Shown: positions 18,886 to 28,945, counted from the first letter of the stretch. The stretch: DNA of 64,000 bases from JAEUHO01 sp046350655 (GCA_046350655.1 JAXMAB010000009.1:248001-312000), one strand, 5' to 3'. The notes: a model not told the origin generated them from the sequence alone. Numbers and translations are program-made.

Positions 18886-19785
18886 TCAGGCGCCCGCGCC
18901 CGACGGCGCGCCGATTGCGGCGTAGACCTCGGCCGCGTTGTACGACGAGCGCACGAAGGGCCCGCTGGCCACGGAGAGGAAGCCCATCGCCTTGCCCTCG
19001 CGGCCCCAGGCCTCGAACTCCTCGGGCGGCACGAAGCGCTCGACGGGCAGCTGCGCGAGCGTCGGGCGCAGGTACTGCCCGAGCGTCAGGATGTCGACGC
19101 GGTGCGCGCGCAGGTCGGCGAACACGCCGCGGAGGTCCTCGGCGGTCTCGCCGAGGCCCAGCATGAGCCCGGACTTCGTGTGGACCTTCGGCTGGCGGTC
19201 CTTCACGCGGGCGAGGAGCGCGAGGCTGCGCTCGTAGCGCGCGCCGGGCCGCACCTTGGCGTAGAGCGCGGGCACGGTCTCGGTGTTGTGGTTGAAGATG
19301 TGCGGCCGCGCGTCGGCGACGGCGTCGATGCAGTCCGGCTCGCCGCGGAAGTCCGGCGTCAGGACCTCGATGACGGCCTTCGGCAGCGCCGCCCGAAGCG
19401 CCTCGATCGTGCGGACGAAGTGCCCCGCGCCCTGGTCGGGCAGGTCGTCGCGGTCGACGCTCGTGACGACGACGTGGTGGAGCGCCATGCGGCGCGCGGC
19501 CTCGGCGACGCGCTCGGGCTCGTCGGCGTCGAGCGGCAGCGGCTTGCCCTTCGGCACGGTGCAGAACCGGCACGTGCGCGTGCAGAGGTCGCCCATGATC
19601 ATGAACGTCGCGGCCTTGCGGGCCCAGCACTCGTTCTGGTTCGGGCACCGTGCGCTCTGGCAGACGGTGTGCAGGTCAAGGTCGGCGACCAGCTCGCGCA
19701 CCTCCCGCGTCGTGTCGCCGTTCGGCAGGCGCTTCTTGAGCCACGGGGCGAGGCGTTCGCGGGGGGGGACGGTGGGGTCGCTCAC
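18886..19785 (-). CDS. lipA: Lipoyl synthase
   Basis: 299 residues from a GTG start. It has the auxiliary cluster motif CQSARCPNQNEC, the radical-SAM motif CTRTCRFC and the C-terminal RSSYNA, whose Ser ligates the auxiliary cluster. The remaining body (TSVDRDDLPDQGAGHF, HNTETVPALY, KSGLMLGLGET, LTLGQYLRPT) is conserved throughout LipA. Known: inserts two sulfurs into protein-bound octanoyl groups to make lipoate for 2-oxoacid dehydrogenases and the glycine cleavage system. lipB is not in the window. larC follows immediately, probably on the same transcript. Confidence 0.97.
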   Translation of the reverse strand: MSDPTVPPRERLAPWLKKRLPNGDTTREVRELVADLDLHTVCQSARCPNQNECWARKAATFMIMGDLCTRTCRFCTVPKGKPLPLDADEPERVAEAARRMALHHVVVTSVDRDDLPDQGAGHFVRTIEALRAALPKAVIEVLTPDFRGEPDCIDAVADARPHIFNHNTETVPALYAKVRPGARYERSLALLARVKDRQPKVHTKSGLMLGLGETAEDLRGVFADLRAHRVDILTLGQYLRPTLAQLPVERFVPPEEFEAWGREGKAMGFLSVASGPFVRSSYNAAEVYAAIGAPSGAGA

Positions 19786-19810
19786 GCGTGCGATGGTACG
19801 GTCGGCCCCG

Positions 19811-19826
19811 GGGACCGCGAGGCCCG
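19811..19826. repeat. Single arm of the dispersed palindromic repeat
   Basis: GGGACCGCGAGGCCCG lies in the 70-bp gap between the lipA start and the stop codon of the next gene. Confidence 0.5.
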
Positions 19827-19855
19827 GTGCGGGTGGGGTCCGGCCGCCGCGGGCG

Positions 19856-22800
19856 TCACGGCCGCGGGAGTTCGACCTCCGGCGCGCCCACGGTCACGGG
19901 CCCGGTGCAGCGCACCCACCCCTGGCCCGTCCGCACCCGCACGACCGCCGGGAACGTCCCGGGCGGCAGACCGTCCACCTCGAAGCGGCCCTCCGCCACC
20001 CGCCGCGCGGCGAACGCCATCCCCAGCGGCCCCACCACCCACGCGTCCTCGACGGTCGCGCCGTCCACCTGCCCGCCCTCGAACACCGGCCGGCGGAAGC
20101 GCGCGACGCCCGGCGCCGTCAGCGTGAGCGTCGGCGGCGTCGGTCCGGGCACATAGTCAGGGAGGTAAGCGACGCGCGGGTCGTCGGGCGTCGGCGGGAT
20201 CCACAGCTCGTGCGGGACATCGGCGGCCTCGATCCACTCGAAGCGACCGTGTTCGTCGGCGGTGAGTTCCGCACGATAGGGAGCGGGACTGACCGCGCGG
20301 AGGACCATCGTGCGCCCCGCGGCGCCGTCCACGGCGAACTTGAGATCCGCATGACTCGATGCGCGCAGCACGACGGACGGTCGCTCGGGCGTCACCACCG
20401 CAACGGGCTGGACCACGAGCGCCGGGCGGCGTTCGGGTCCCGCGCGTTGATTCAAGAGCAACGTCGCCCGTCCGATCGGCACGTGCGGGATCACGAATCG
20501 GCCGTCCGGGTCCGTCTGCACGCGGGCGTCGAACCAGGTCTCGGGCGCCGTGACGGAGCGCGTCACCAACCGCACGGACGCGTCCCCGACGCCCACGCCG
20601 TCGCGTTCGACGCGACCCGAGACGGTGTAGGCCGCGGGCAACCGGATCGGCTCGGTCGGGGTGAGCCGCGTTCGCGCTCGGACCACCGCCGCGAGGTCGA
20701 GGTGCGTCGGCGGAAGCACTTCGAGCGTCCCGACCGACTCCGCCGGCACGGCGAGCAAGGTCGCGCGCCCGGCGACATCACTCGTCGCGCGGAACACCGA
20801 CGGTCGCCCGTCCCGGTCACGCTCGCGGCGCTCCACGGTGAACGTGACGTCCACGCCGACGACGGGCGCCCCCGCCGAGCCCAGCACCGAGATCACCACG
20901 TCGGCCGCGCTTCCCACGCGCAGGACGACGTCGGACGCCCCCGCGACGGCGCGTACCGCGGCCGCGGAGGTGTTCGGCAACGGGACCGAGGCCACGGACA
21001 GCCAGCACGGCCCGGCCGCGAGGCCGTCGAGTCGGAACGCACCGGACGCGTCGGTGACGGCCTCCGCGGCGGCCCACGGCGCGCCGAGGACCCCGCCCTC
21101 GACGCGCGCGGCGGCCACGCCGCGGCCCGCCGCGTCGAGCACCCGTCCGGACGTCACGACCGCGAGGTCGAGATCGACGATCAGGGGATCGACGGGGGCC
21201 ACGGGCACCGTGACCGTGCGCGGCGCGAGCCGCCGACCATCGGCGAGCACCGCGCCGAACACGGTCACGCGGCGGTCGAGGGCGTCGAATCGCAGCTCCG
21301 TGTCCTCGGTGCTCGCCGAGGGCATGACCACCACTCGCTCCGGGGCGTCGCGGCCCGCCCTCACCGCGCGGGCGCCCAGGGCCGACGCCGCTGCCGGCCC
21401 GCGAACGCGGAGTCGGACGAGCGCGTCCGCGGACGGGATCGCCGACGTCCGGTCGAGCACGACCACGGGGCTCGCCGGCGTCGCGAAGCCGAACTCGGAC
21501 GTCGCATGATCGCGGTCCGGAGGCCGCCTCACGGCGCGCAACGTCACCGGCCCCGACGGCAGGTGACGGACGCGGAACGTGCCGTCGTAATCGCAGTCCA
21601 CGATGTTGAACGGCCGATTCCAGTCCCCCGACAACGCGATCACGCGTCCGCCCGTCACGGCGCGCGCCCCGTCGGTGACCCGGCCCGTGGCGACCCATCC
21701 CTCGGCGAGGGTGAGGACGATCGGCGAAGCGTCCGTGACCGTCGTCGCGGCGGCCGCGAGCGTGTCGAGTTCCGGGGGCGGTTCCGCCTCGATGCGCAGA
21801 GGGAACGTCGGCGACGCGAGCCGCAGGCGGCACCGACCGTCCGCGCCGGTCCGTTCCGAGTCCTCCGGCCACGGCGTGGACGAGCGCGGCGTGTCCGGGG
21901 TCCACCCGACGTCGGCTCCGACGACCGGCGTCCCGTCCGGACGTCGGACGAGGACGTCAATCTCGACCGGCGGCTGGTCACGTGCGGCTCGCGGCCTCGC
22001 GGGCTCGGCTGCCACCGGGTACGCCGCGACGGGCTCGATCGCCTCGCCGCGCAGCGGCGCCCGCAAGCGAGCCTCGAGCGCGGTCAGCAGCCCGTCGGCG
22101 TCTGGGCCTTCTGCGGCGTACCCGCTCCAGGCGATCCGGCCGACCAGGGACCCGACGACGACGTCCCCTCCTCGAGCGCGGCGGATCCGCCCGTCCGGTT
22201 CCATCCGATCCTGGCTGATCGTGCAGCCGCGCGCGCGGCGATCGAGGCCCGCGCCATCCGCGGCGGATTTGACGACCGCGGTGCGGACCGTTTCGAACAC
22301 GTCCGGAAGCGATGCGTTCGTCGCGGCGTGCGCCGCCCCTGCGGCGAATCGGCCGGCGGCCGCCGGGTCGCGGAACTGGAGGATCGCGACGTCCCACCGT
22401 CCGCCGCGCGTGTCCTGGCGCTCCTCGCGCAGGAGGTCCACCGGAAGATCCTCGGGGCGCGTCGCTCGCAGCCTGCGCCCGAACACCTCTCCCACTTCCG
22501 GACGGCTGGGTCCGTGCCTGGTGTGCGGGAACGGCGCGAACACCGCATCGACGACGCGACCGAGGTCGAGGTATGGCGGCAAGCCCTCCGTGGGGTGGAG
22601 CCACTCGTCGGGCGCGATCACGTCGCGCAGCCGGTGGGGCGGCGACGCGAGGACGCGCCGCACGCCCCCGGCGCCGTCACGGGCGGACACCCGGCGGAAC
22701 AGCTTCAGCCCGAGGATCTCGGGCGTGCGGTCGAGCGGGAGCAGGAATTGCTCCGTCCGGTCGACCATCTGCGGGACGACGTCGGGAGCGCCCCATCGCT

Positions 22801-23437
22801 GCGACGCGCGTTCCGCGACGAGGGTCGCATGTCCCTCGCGGACGGCCTGCAGGCTCTTCGCCTCCTCGAAGCCCGTCGGCGCCGCCGCTCGGGCCCACTC
22901 GAACCGCTCCGCCTGCCAGGCGGACACCAACGCCGTGACGCACCGCAGCCGGTCAGGGACGTCCACCTGCGATCGATCGGTCCGTGGATCGCCGCGATTG
23001 GCCGGCGCGAAACAGACGACGTGGGCCCGCGGGTCGTGCGTGAACAACCTCCAGAACGAGGTGTCCCGCGCATCGCGAAACCGCTGGGCGATCGCCTCCG
23101 CGCTCGGGTTCGCGGGCAGGGGCGCCTCGCGGAGCACCAACTCGAGTTCCCATCGCGTCACGACTCGCAGGGTCGGCCGGCGCCGGAACTTCTCGCCGAC
23201 GATCTCCTCCACGACGGTGCACGTCTCGTCGAACCAGCGCGTCAACGCCGCACGGTCCGGCCACGGCGCCGCGCCCTGCTCGACGACGGGCTCGGCCGGA
23301 ACCGCAGGCGGTGCGGCCGGCGGCGCGTCCTCGGCCCACGCGGGCCCGCGGACCGCGCCCGGCGTCGCGAGCATCACGAGGAGCGCGAGCGGGGCGGAGC
23401 GGCGTCCGTGCACGGAAGGTCGCTGGCGAGGGGTCAT
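19856..23437 (-). CDS. Secreted carboxypeptidase-regulatory-domain protein with a degenerate, HExxH-less protease-like domain
   Basis: 1193 residues from ATG 23437 with GGAGG seven bases upstream. A signal peptide (SAPLALLVMLATPGAVRGPA) is followed by a domain aligned by eye with that of the 8713-12878 gene (shared AAPWPDRAALTRWF-type start and REGHATLVAERA versus VEGHAQLVAEQV). Where the relative has LAHEVTHALDFERF, this protein has LVSAWQAERFEW, so the zinc ligands are gone. From about residue 480, at least seven carboxypeptidase-regulatory-like repeats follow (VGADVGWTPDTP, GRVLDAAGRGVAAARVEGG, ASGAFRLDGLAAGP). Inferred: a non-catalytic exported paralogue. Its start overlaps the stop of the glycosyltransferase gene by 4 bp. 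Confidence 0.85.
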   Translation of the reverse strand: MTPRQRPSVHGRRSAPLALLVMLATPGAVRGPAWAEDAPPAAPPAVPAEPVVEQGAAPWPDRAALTRWFDETCTVVEEIVGEKFRRRPTLRVVTRWELELVLREAPLPANPSAEAIAQRFRDARDTSFWRLFTHDPRAHVVCFAPANRGDPRTDRSQVDVPDRLRCVTALVSAWQAERFEWARAAAPTGFEEAKSLQAVREGHATLVAERASQRWGAPDVVPQMVDRTEQFLLPLDRTPEILGLKLFRRVSARDGAGGVRRVLASPPHRLRDVIAPDEWLHPTEGLPPYLDLGRVVDAVFAPFPHTRHGPSRPEVGEVFGRRLRATRPEDLPVDLLREERQDTRGGRWDVAILQFRDPAAAGRFAAGAAHAATNASLPDVFETVRTAVVKSAADGAGLDRRARGCTISQDRMEPDGRIRRARGGDVVVGSLVGRIAWSGYAAEGPDADGLLTALEARLRAPLRGEAIEPVAAYPVAAEPARPRAARDQPPVEIDVLVRRPDGTPVVGADVGWTPDTPRSSTPWPEDSERTGADGRCRLRLASPTFPLRIEAEPPPELDTLAAAATTVTDASPIVLTLAEGWVATGRVTDGARAVTGGRVIALSGDWNRPFNIVDCDYDGTFRVRHLPSGPVTLRAVRRPPDRDHATSEFGFATPASPVVVLDRTSAIPSADALVRLRVRGPAAASALGARAVRAGRDAPERVVVMPSASTEDTELRFDALDRRVTVFGAVLADGRRLAPRTVTVPVAPVDPLIVDLDLAVVTSGRVLDAAGRGVAAARVEGGVLGAPWAAAEAVTDASGAFRLDGLAAGPCWLSVASVPLPNTSAAAVRAVAGASDVVLRVGSAADVVISVLGSAGAPVVGVDVTFTVERRERDRDGRPSVFRATSDVAGRATLLAVPAESVGTLEVLPPTHLDLAAVVRARTRLTPTEPIRLPAAYTVSGRVERDGVGVGDASVRLVTRSVTAPETWFDARVQTDPDGRFVIPHVPIGRATLLLNQRAGPERRPALVVQPVAVVTPERPSVVLRASSHADLKFAVDGAAGRTMVLRAVSPAPYRAELTADEHGRFEWIEAADVPHELWIPPTPDDPRVAYLPDYVPGPTPPTLTLTAPGVARFRRPVFEGGQVDGATVEDAWVVGPLGMAFAARRVAEGRFEVDGLPPGTFPAVVRVRTGQGWVRCTGPVTVGAPEVELPRP

Positions 23438-24639
23438 CGTCGGCCTCCGCTCGGTCCCGGGCGCGTTCGATCCCACAGGGCGATCGTACCCGCCCCGCGG
23501 CGTCCGCGGGCGAGCGACCGGTAGAGCGCCGCGGTCTCCGCGACGAGGCGCGCCGCGCCGAAACGGGTCTCGACCTCGGCGGACGCGGCCGCCGCGAGCC
23601 GGGCCTTCCGGCCCGGGTCGGCGAGCAGCGCCGCGAGGCTCCACGCGAACGCCTGCGGCTGCCCCGGCGGCACAAGGACGCCCGTCCGGCCGTCGTCCAC
23701 CACGTCGGGCACGCCCCCCACCGCCGTCGCGACCACGGGCCGCCCGAGCGCCATCGCCTCGATCAGCGACAGCGGCGTCCCCTCGCTGCGCGACGGGAGC
23801 ACGACCGCGTCGCTCGCGATCGCCCACGTCGCCGCGTCCGCGACCGCGCCCGGGAGGAGCACGCGGTCGTTCAGGCCGCGCTTGCGCACCGTGCGCGCCA
23901 CCGCGGCCCGCATCGGCCCGTCGCCCGCCATCACGACGCGCCCCGCCTCGGGCGGCAACCACGCCGCCGCCGCGACGAGCCCGAGCGGGTCCTTCGCCGC
24001 GACGAAGCGCCCGAGCCAGAGCGACACGGGCCGGCCGTCGGGCGACAGTCGGCGCCGCAGCGCGGCGGCCCCGACGGGGTCGGCCCCGCGCCGCAGCGCC
24101 TCGACGTCGAGACCCGGCCCGATCACGACGACGCGCGCGTCCCTCGCCACGCGGTGCCGCGCGAGGTCGGCCTTCTGGCGCGCCGACAGGACGACGATCG
24201 CCGTCGTCGTGGTCGCGAGCGCGCGCTCGGCCCACCGCGTGCCGAACGCGAGGCCGCCGCCGAGGTCGAGGTGGTGCCCGTGGAGCGTGTGCACGACGAC
24301 CGGCACGCGGGCCGAGAGCGCGGCGCTGCGGCCGAGCGCGCCGGCCTTGCCGAGGTGCGTGTGCACGACGTCGGGCCGCAGCAGCGCGAGGCGGCGGCGC
24401 ATCCAACGCCAGGCCCGCGCGTCGCCGAGGGGCGCGACGCCGCGCCCGAGGCCGGGCACGACCTCGACCTCGACGCCGAGCGCGCGGAGGTCGCCCGACG
24501 CGTCCTCCTCGCCGTCGGCCGGCGCGCCGGTCCACACCGGGCCGTCGATCCCCTCGCGCGCGAGGCCGGGCACGAGCGCCGCGAGTTGCCGCAGGGGCCC
24601 GCCGCGGTTCAGCCGGGTGATGATGCGGACGACGCGCAC
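23434..24639 (-). CDS. GT4-family glycosyltransferase
   Basis: 401 residues from a GTG. The N-terminal half opens with VVRIITRLNRGGP, the glycine-rich GT-B start, and contains DVVHTHLGKAGALGR. The C-terminal half has VSLWLGRFVAAKDPLGLV, VVMAGDGPMR, then VVLPSRSEGTPLSLIEAMALGRPVVATAVGGVPDVV, the nucleotide-sugar binding E-x7-E region of GT4 enzymes, quoted here only for its key residues. Known: retaining transfer of a sugar from an NDP-sugar, usually for exopolysaccharide or lipid glycosides. Acceptor unknown. It lies between threonine aldolase (3-bp gap) and the secreted paralogue, with no other polysaccharide genes. Confidence 0.9.
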   Translation of the reverse strand: MRVVRIITRLNRGGPLRQLAALVPGLAREGIDGPVWTGAPADGEEDASGDLRALGVEVEVVPGLGRGVAPLGDARAWRWMRRRLALLRPDVVHTHLGKAGALGRSAALSARVPVVVHTLHGHHLDLGGGLAFGTRWAERALATTTTAIVVLSARQKADLARHRVARDARVVVIGPGLDVEALRRGADPVGAAALRRRLSPDGRPVSLWLGRFVAAKDPLGLVAAAAWLPPEAGRVVMAGDGPMRAAVARTVRKRGLNDRVLLPGAVADAATWAIASDAVVLPSRSEGTPLSLIEAMALGRPVVATAVGGVPDVVDDGRTGVLVPPGQPQAFAWSLAALLADPGRKARLAAAASAEVETRFGAARLVAETAALYRSLARGRRGAGTIALWDRTRPGPSGGRR

Positions 24640-24642
24640 CGG

Positions 24643-25689
24643 TCAGCCCCGCCGGACCTCGGCGACCGCCTCGACGAACGCCCCCGCCGCCGCCGCGACG
24701 TCGTCGTCGTCCACGTCGTAGTGCGTGACGAACCGCACGCGGTCGGGCCCGGCGGGGAGCGCGAGCACGCCGCGCCGCGCGATCGCGTCGCACAGGGCCT
24801 TCGCGTCGACGCCCTCGATCCGCACGATGACGATGTTCGTGTCGGGCGGCCCGGTCGGCGCGGTCACGCCCGGCGCCGCGAGGAACCCGTCCGCCAGCCG
24901 CCGCGCGCGGCGGTGGTCGTCGACGAGACGGGCGCGGTGCGTCCGCAGCGCGACGAGCCCGGGTGCCGCGAGCACGCCGACCTGCCGCATGCCGCCGCCC
25001 AGGAGCTTCCGGGCCTCGCGTGCCTTCGCCACGAAGGCCGCGTCCCCGACGAGGACCGACCCCGCCGGCGCCCCCAGCCCCTTCGAGAGGCAGACGCACA
25101 GCGAGTCGGCCACCGCGCCGTATTCCGACAGCGCCGTGCCCGTCGCCACCGCCGCGTTCCACAGCCGGGCCCCGTCGAGGTGCACCTGCGCGCCGCGCTC
25201 CCGCGCGACCGCGTGGAGCGTCCGCAGGTGGTCGAGCGGCACGACGGCGCCGCCGTGGAAGTTGTGCGTGTTCTCGAGCAGCAGCAGGCCGCAGCGCGGC
25301 CGGAAGCCGCCCGCGGGCCGCAGCGTCGCGCGGACCGCGTCGGGATCGAGGCAGCCGCGCGCCGACGGCAGCGTGCGCGCCTGCAGCCCCGACAGCGCCG
25401 CGAGGCCCGCGAGCTCCCAGTCCACCATGTGCGCGGTCGCCTCGACGACGACCTCCTCGCCCGGCCGGCCGTGCACCCGCGCCGCGATCTGGTTGCCCAT
25501 GCAGCCCGTGGGCACGAACAACGCCGCCTCGCGGCGGAAGAGGTGCGCCGTCTCGGTCTCGAGCTCCTTGACCGTCGGGTCCTCGCCGAAGACGTCGTCG
25601 CCGACGACGGCCTCCGCCATCGCGCGCCGCATCGCGGCGGTCGGCCTCGTGACGGTGTCGCTGCGGAAGTCCGCGGGCGTGTGGGCCAT
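24643..25689 (-). CDS. ltaE: Low-specificity threonine aldolase
   Basis: 348 residues from an ATG. DFRSDTVTRPTAAMRRAMAEA at the N-terminus is diagnostic of beta-eliminating threonine aldolases, as are VGDDVFGEDPT, GCMGNQIA, ENTHNFHGG, HLDGARLWNA and CLSKGLGAPAGS with the PLP Lys. Known: cleaves threonine or allo-threonine to glycine and acetaldehyde. The 3-bp gap to the glycosyltransferase implies a shared transcript rather than a shared pathway. Confidence 0.95.
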   Translation of the reverse strand: MAHTPADFRSDTVTRPTAAMRRAMAEAVVGDDVFGEDPTVKELETETAHLFRREAALFVPTGCMGNQIAARVHGRPGEEVVVEATAHMVDWELAGLAALSGLQARTLPSARGCLDPDAVRATLRPAGGFRPRCGLLLLENTHNFHGGAVVPLDHLRTLHAVARERGAQVHLDGARLWNAAVATGTALSEYGAVADSLCVCLSKGLGAPAGSVLVGDAAFVAKAREARKLLGGGMRQVGVLAAPGLVALRTHRARLVDDHRRARRLADGFLAAPGVTAPTGPPDTNIVIVRIEGVDAKALCDAIARRGVLALPAGPDRVRFVTHYDVDDDDVAAAAGAFVEAVAEVRRG

Positions 25690-25698
25690 GCCGCCACC

Positions 25699-27773
25699 CT
25701 ACTTCGGCGGCGCCTCGACCTCCACGGTCCGGTCGTCGTCGGTCCCGGGCGCGCCGTCGGCCCCGTCCGACCGCAGGGTCCCTCGCCGCCCGTCCGCCGC
25801 GCGGCGCCACCGCAGCGGGCGCCCCCACCCGTCGGGCTCGAGCGTCCCGACGAGCCGCGACCGGCGGCGCAGGTCGTCGAGCGCGACCGGCAGCGTGCCC
25901 GTGAGCGCCGCGTGCTCGACGAGGGCGGCCGCGACGTGCGCGAGGACCGCGTCGGTCGCCCGTTCCGGGTCCACGACCGACGGGTCCGCCGTCGACGGCC
26001 GCAACGACGGCCCCGAGCCCTCCGGCGCGCGCCAGGCGAACGCCGCCAGCGCCGCGAGCCCGGCCCCGAGCACGGGGAGCGGCCCGCGCGCGCCGATCCG
26101 CAGCCCGTCGCCCTCCGTCGCCGCCCAGACCGCGAGCGGCCGGAGGCCCGCGGCCACCCCGCGCGTCGGCGGCGCGTCCGCCACGGGCCACGGGAACGGC
26201 GCGTCGGCGCCCACCGTCTGCGCGAACGGCACCCACGTGTCCCACGCGCGCGCCAGCCACGTCCCGAGGTCGACCTCGAGCGCGGCGACCGCGCCGGCGG
26301 GCGCCGGATCGGGCCGCGCCGCGAGCGACGCCTCCCCCGCGAGGTGCCGCGCGACCGCCTCCCGCAGCCCGTGCGCGTGCGGCGCCACCAGCACCACGTC
26401 GTCCACGCGCGCGAACGCGAACCCCCGGACCGCGAGGCCCGGTCGCCCGTCGAGTCCCTCGAGCACGTGCATCGTGACGCCGCGGAACGGGATCTGCCGC
26501 CACCGCGCCGGGGCGCCGTCGTCGACCGCCGCGGCCACGATCGCCGGCGCGGCCCGCGCGACCGCGAGGTCGAACGCGGCGCGGTCGCGCACCGCGACGG
26601 CGAGGCCCACGTCGGGCAGCAACCCGCCCTGCGGCGAGGGCCCCAACCAGAGGCAGAGGTCGTCGCCGAGCGGCGCGAGGCACGTCGGGACGTCCGCGCC
26701 CGCGCGCTCGCGGAACGACCGCCGGGCCGCGTCGAGGCGCTCCGCGACGTCCTCGTCGGCGACGGCCGCGACCGCGACCGCCCGGGCCCACAGGTCGGCC
26801 GGCGCGATGCCGAGGCGCGCCGCGACGGCGGCCTGCGCCGGCGCCTCGGCGCGCGTCCGGCCGGGGCCCGCGCGCCCGGCGGCCAGCGCGAGCAACCGGG
26901 CCTCGCGTCCCGGGGCACGGATCGCCACGCGCTCGACGAGGTCGTCGCCCTCGACGGCGAGGCGGTACCCGAGGACGAGCACCCCGGCGAGCCCGAGCGC
27001 GTCGGCGAGACGGCGCGACGGGGTCCCCGCGGCGAGGGACGGCGCCTGGTCGGCGATCGCGCCCGGGTCGGCGACGGCCGTCGCGAGCGCGCCGTCCGCG
27101 CCGGCCCCGCCCGCGGACGTGAGCGCCCCGGTGTCGGCGAGCGAGCCGGAGGGCCGCGGCGACGCGGCGGCGTACGCGTCGACGCCCGCGGGGTCGTTCG
27201 TCGCGACGACCACGGTGCCGCGCACCGCGTAGACGAGGAGCGGAGCGCCGCCGTCGCGCGCGAGCGTCCCGCCCTCGGGGGTCGAGGTCGCGACGAGGCC
27301 GTCGTCGCCGGCGGCGGCGAACGCCTCGAGCGCGTCCACGAACGCCGACAGCCGGGCCCCGAAGTCGAGCGCGACGACGAAGCGCGGCCCGGCGTCGGGA
27401 TCGACGGACAGCCAGGCGACCTGCACGTCGCCCTCGAGCGCGCCGGCGGTCGACAGCGCGCGCGCGAACCGCGCCGGGCACGCGGGCTCGCGTCCTCGCG
27501 GGCGCGCGCGAGGAACGCCGAGACCTCGCGCTCGACGTCGGCGAGGAACGGGGCGACGTCGGGCGCGCGCGCGAGCCGCCCCGCGGCGGTGCCGGCGCAC
27601 GCGTCGAGGAACGCGCGCGGGCTCGGCACGCGCGCGAACGCGAGCGTGGACGCGGGGACGCGGGCGGCCAGCGCGAACGCCTCCGACGGCGCCGCCCGGG
27701 CCGGGCGCAACGCGAGCAGGAGCGCCGTCGCGGCGACGAGGGCGGCGCGGCGCGCGGGCCGCGCCGGGGTCAA
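25699..27773 (-). CDS. Secreted DUF3352-like protein with pseudopilin-like C-terminal tail; apparent frameshift near 27490
   Basis: The start is a TTG overlapping the aminotransferase stop (TTGA, 27770-27773), followed by a signal peptide (ARRAALVAATALLLALRPARA) and LAARVPASTLAFARVPSPRA, typical of planctomycete DUF3352-like proteins. This frame breaks within about 27478-27500 after FLARAREDASP; another frame then continues with ARFARALSTAGALEGDVQV to 25699. A one-base indel would restore an approximately 690-residue protein. The last 80 residues (ATDAVLAHVAAALVEHAALTG, DGWGRPLRWRR, SDGADGAPGTDDD) match the soluble end of GspG-type pseudopilins, where the D/GxWGxP and SxGxDGxxGTxDD loops bind calcium. 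Role unknown. Confidence 0.72.
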
Positions 27774-28945
27774 CGGGCGGGCGTCGCGGCGAGGGCCTTG
27801 CGGATGCGCGCGAGGCCGTCCTCGATGTTCTCGACGCTGTTCGCGAACGAGAACCGCAGGTAGCCCTCGCCGTGGCCGCCGAAGCAGGTGCCCGAGAGGC
27901 ACGCGACGCCGGCGTCGTAGAGCAGCCGGTGCGCGAGGTCGGTCGACTTGAGCCCGGTCTTGCTCGTGTCGGGGAAGACGTAGAACGCGCCGTCGGGGCG
28001 CTTCACCGAGAAGCCCGGGATCGCGTTGAGGCCGTCGCAGATGAGGTCGCGGCGGCGGTGGAACTCGGCCACCATCGCGCCGACGGCGTCCTGCGGGCCG
28101 CGGAGCGCGGCCACGCCCGCGCGCTGCACGAAGTTCGCCGTGCACGAGTTGCTGTTGACCATCAGCTGCGAGAAGCGCGTCGCGCACTCCTTCGGCATCA
28201 CGCCGTAGCCGAGGCGCCAGCCGGTCATGGCGTACGTCTTGCTGAAGCCGTCGAGGATGACCGTGCGCTCGCGCATCCCGGGCTGCGCCGCGAGCGACGC
28301 GTGGCGGCCGCCGAAGAGGATGCGCGAGTAGATCTCGTCGGACAGGACGACGAGGTCCTTCCGCTTCGTGACGATCTGCGCGATGCGCGGCAGGTCCTCG
28401 GGCGGCACGATCCCGCCGGTCGGGTTGCCCGGCGTGTTGAGGATCAGGAGGCGCGTCTTGTCGGTGACGAGGCGCTCGAGGACGTCGAGGTCGACGCGGA
28501 AGCCGTTCTTCGCCGTCAGCGGCAGCGGCACGCGCTTCGCCCCGATGAAGTCGAGCATCGACTCGTAGATCGGGAAGCCCGGGTTCGGGTAGATCACCTC
28601 GTCGCCCGGCTCGACGAACGCCAGGAACATGTAGAACATGATCGGCTTCGCGCCCGGCGTCACGACGACCTCGTCGGGGTGCACGGGCTGCCCGAGCCGC
28701 GCGGCGATGTGCTCCGCGACGGCCTCGCGGATCTCGGGGATGCCGGGCGCCGCGGTGTAGCCGGTGTGGCCGTCGCGCAGGGCCTTCGCGGCCGCGTCGA
28801 CGATGTGCGGCGGCGTCGGGAAGTCGGGCTGCCCGATCTCGAGGTGGACGATCTTCTTCCCCTCGGCCTCGAGCTTCTTCGCCTTCGCGAGCACCTCGAA
28901 GGCGGTCTCGGTGCCGAGCCGACCCATCCGCTCCGCATACTTCAT
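27770..28945 (-). CDS. PLP-dependent aminotransferase, aspartate/aromatic type (Ib subgroup)
   Basis: 391 residues from an ATG. It reads as a typical subgroup Ib aspartate aminotransferase: LEIGQPDFPTPPHI, GYTAAPGIPEIREAVA, NTPGNPTGG, VLSDEIYSRI with the PLP-ring Asp, DGFSKTYAMTGWRLGY with the Schiff-base Lys, and YLRFSFANS with the C-terminal carboxylate-binding Arg. Known: transfers amino groups between aspartate, glutamate or aromatic amino acids and oxoacids; the exact substrate is not fixed by motifs. It is the first gene of the run ending at the secreted DUF3352-like gene, which starts within its stop codon. Confidence 0.92.
   Translation of the reverse strand: MKYAERMGRLGTETAFEVLAKAKKLEAEGKKIVHLEIGQPDFPTPPHIVDAAAKALRDGHTGYTAAPGIPEIREAVAEHIAARLGQPVHPDEVVVTPGAKPIMFYMFLAFVEPGDEVIYPNPGFPIYESMLDFIGAKRVPLPLTAKNGFRVDLDVLERLVTDKTRLLILNTPGNPTGGIVPPEDLPRIAQIVTKRKDLVVLSDEIYSRILFGGRHASLAAQPGMRERTVILDGFSKTYAMTGWRLGYGVMPKECATRFSQLMVNSNSCTANFVQRAGVAALRGPQDAVGAMVAEFHRRRDLICDGLNAIPGFSVKRPDGAFYVFPDTSKTGLKSTDLAHRLLYDAGVACLSGTCFGGHGEGYLRFSFANSVENIEDGLARIRKALAATPAR

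Noticed and set aside
26420..26460. Dispersed-repeat-like GACCGCGAGGCCCGG inside the DUF3352-like gene
   Set aside because: It is a partial match within coding sequence with no second arm and is explained by codon choice.
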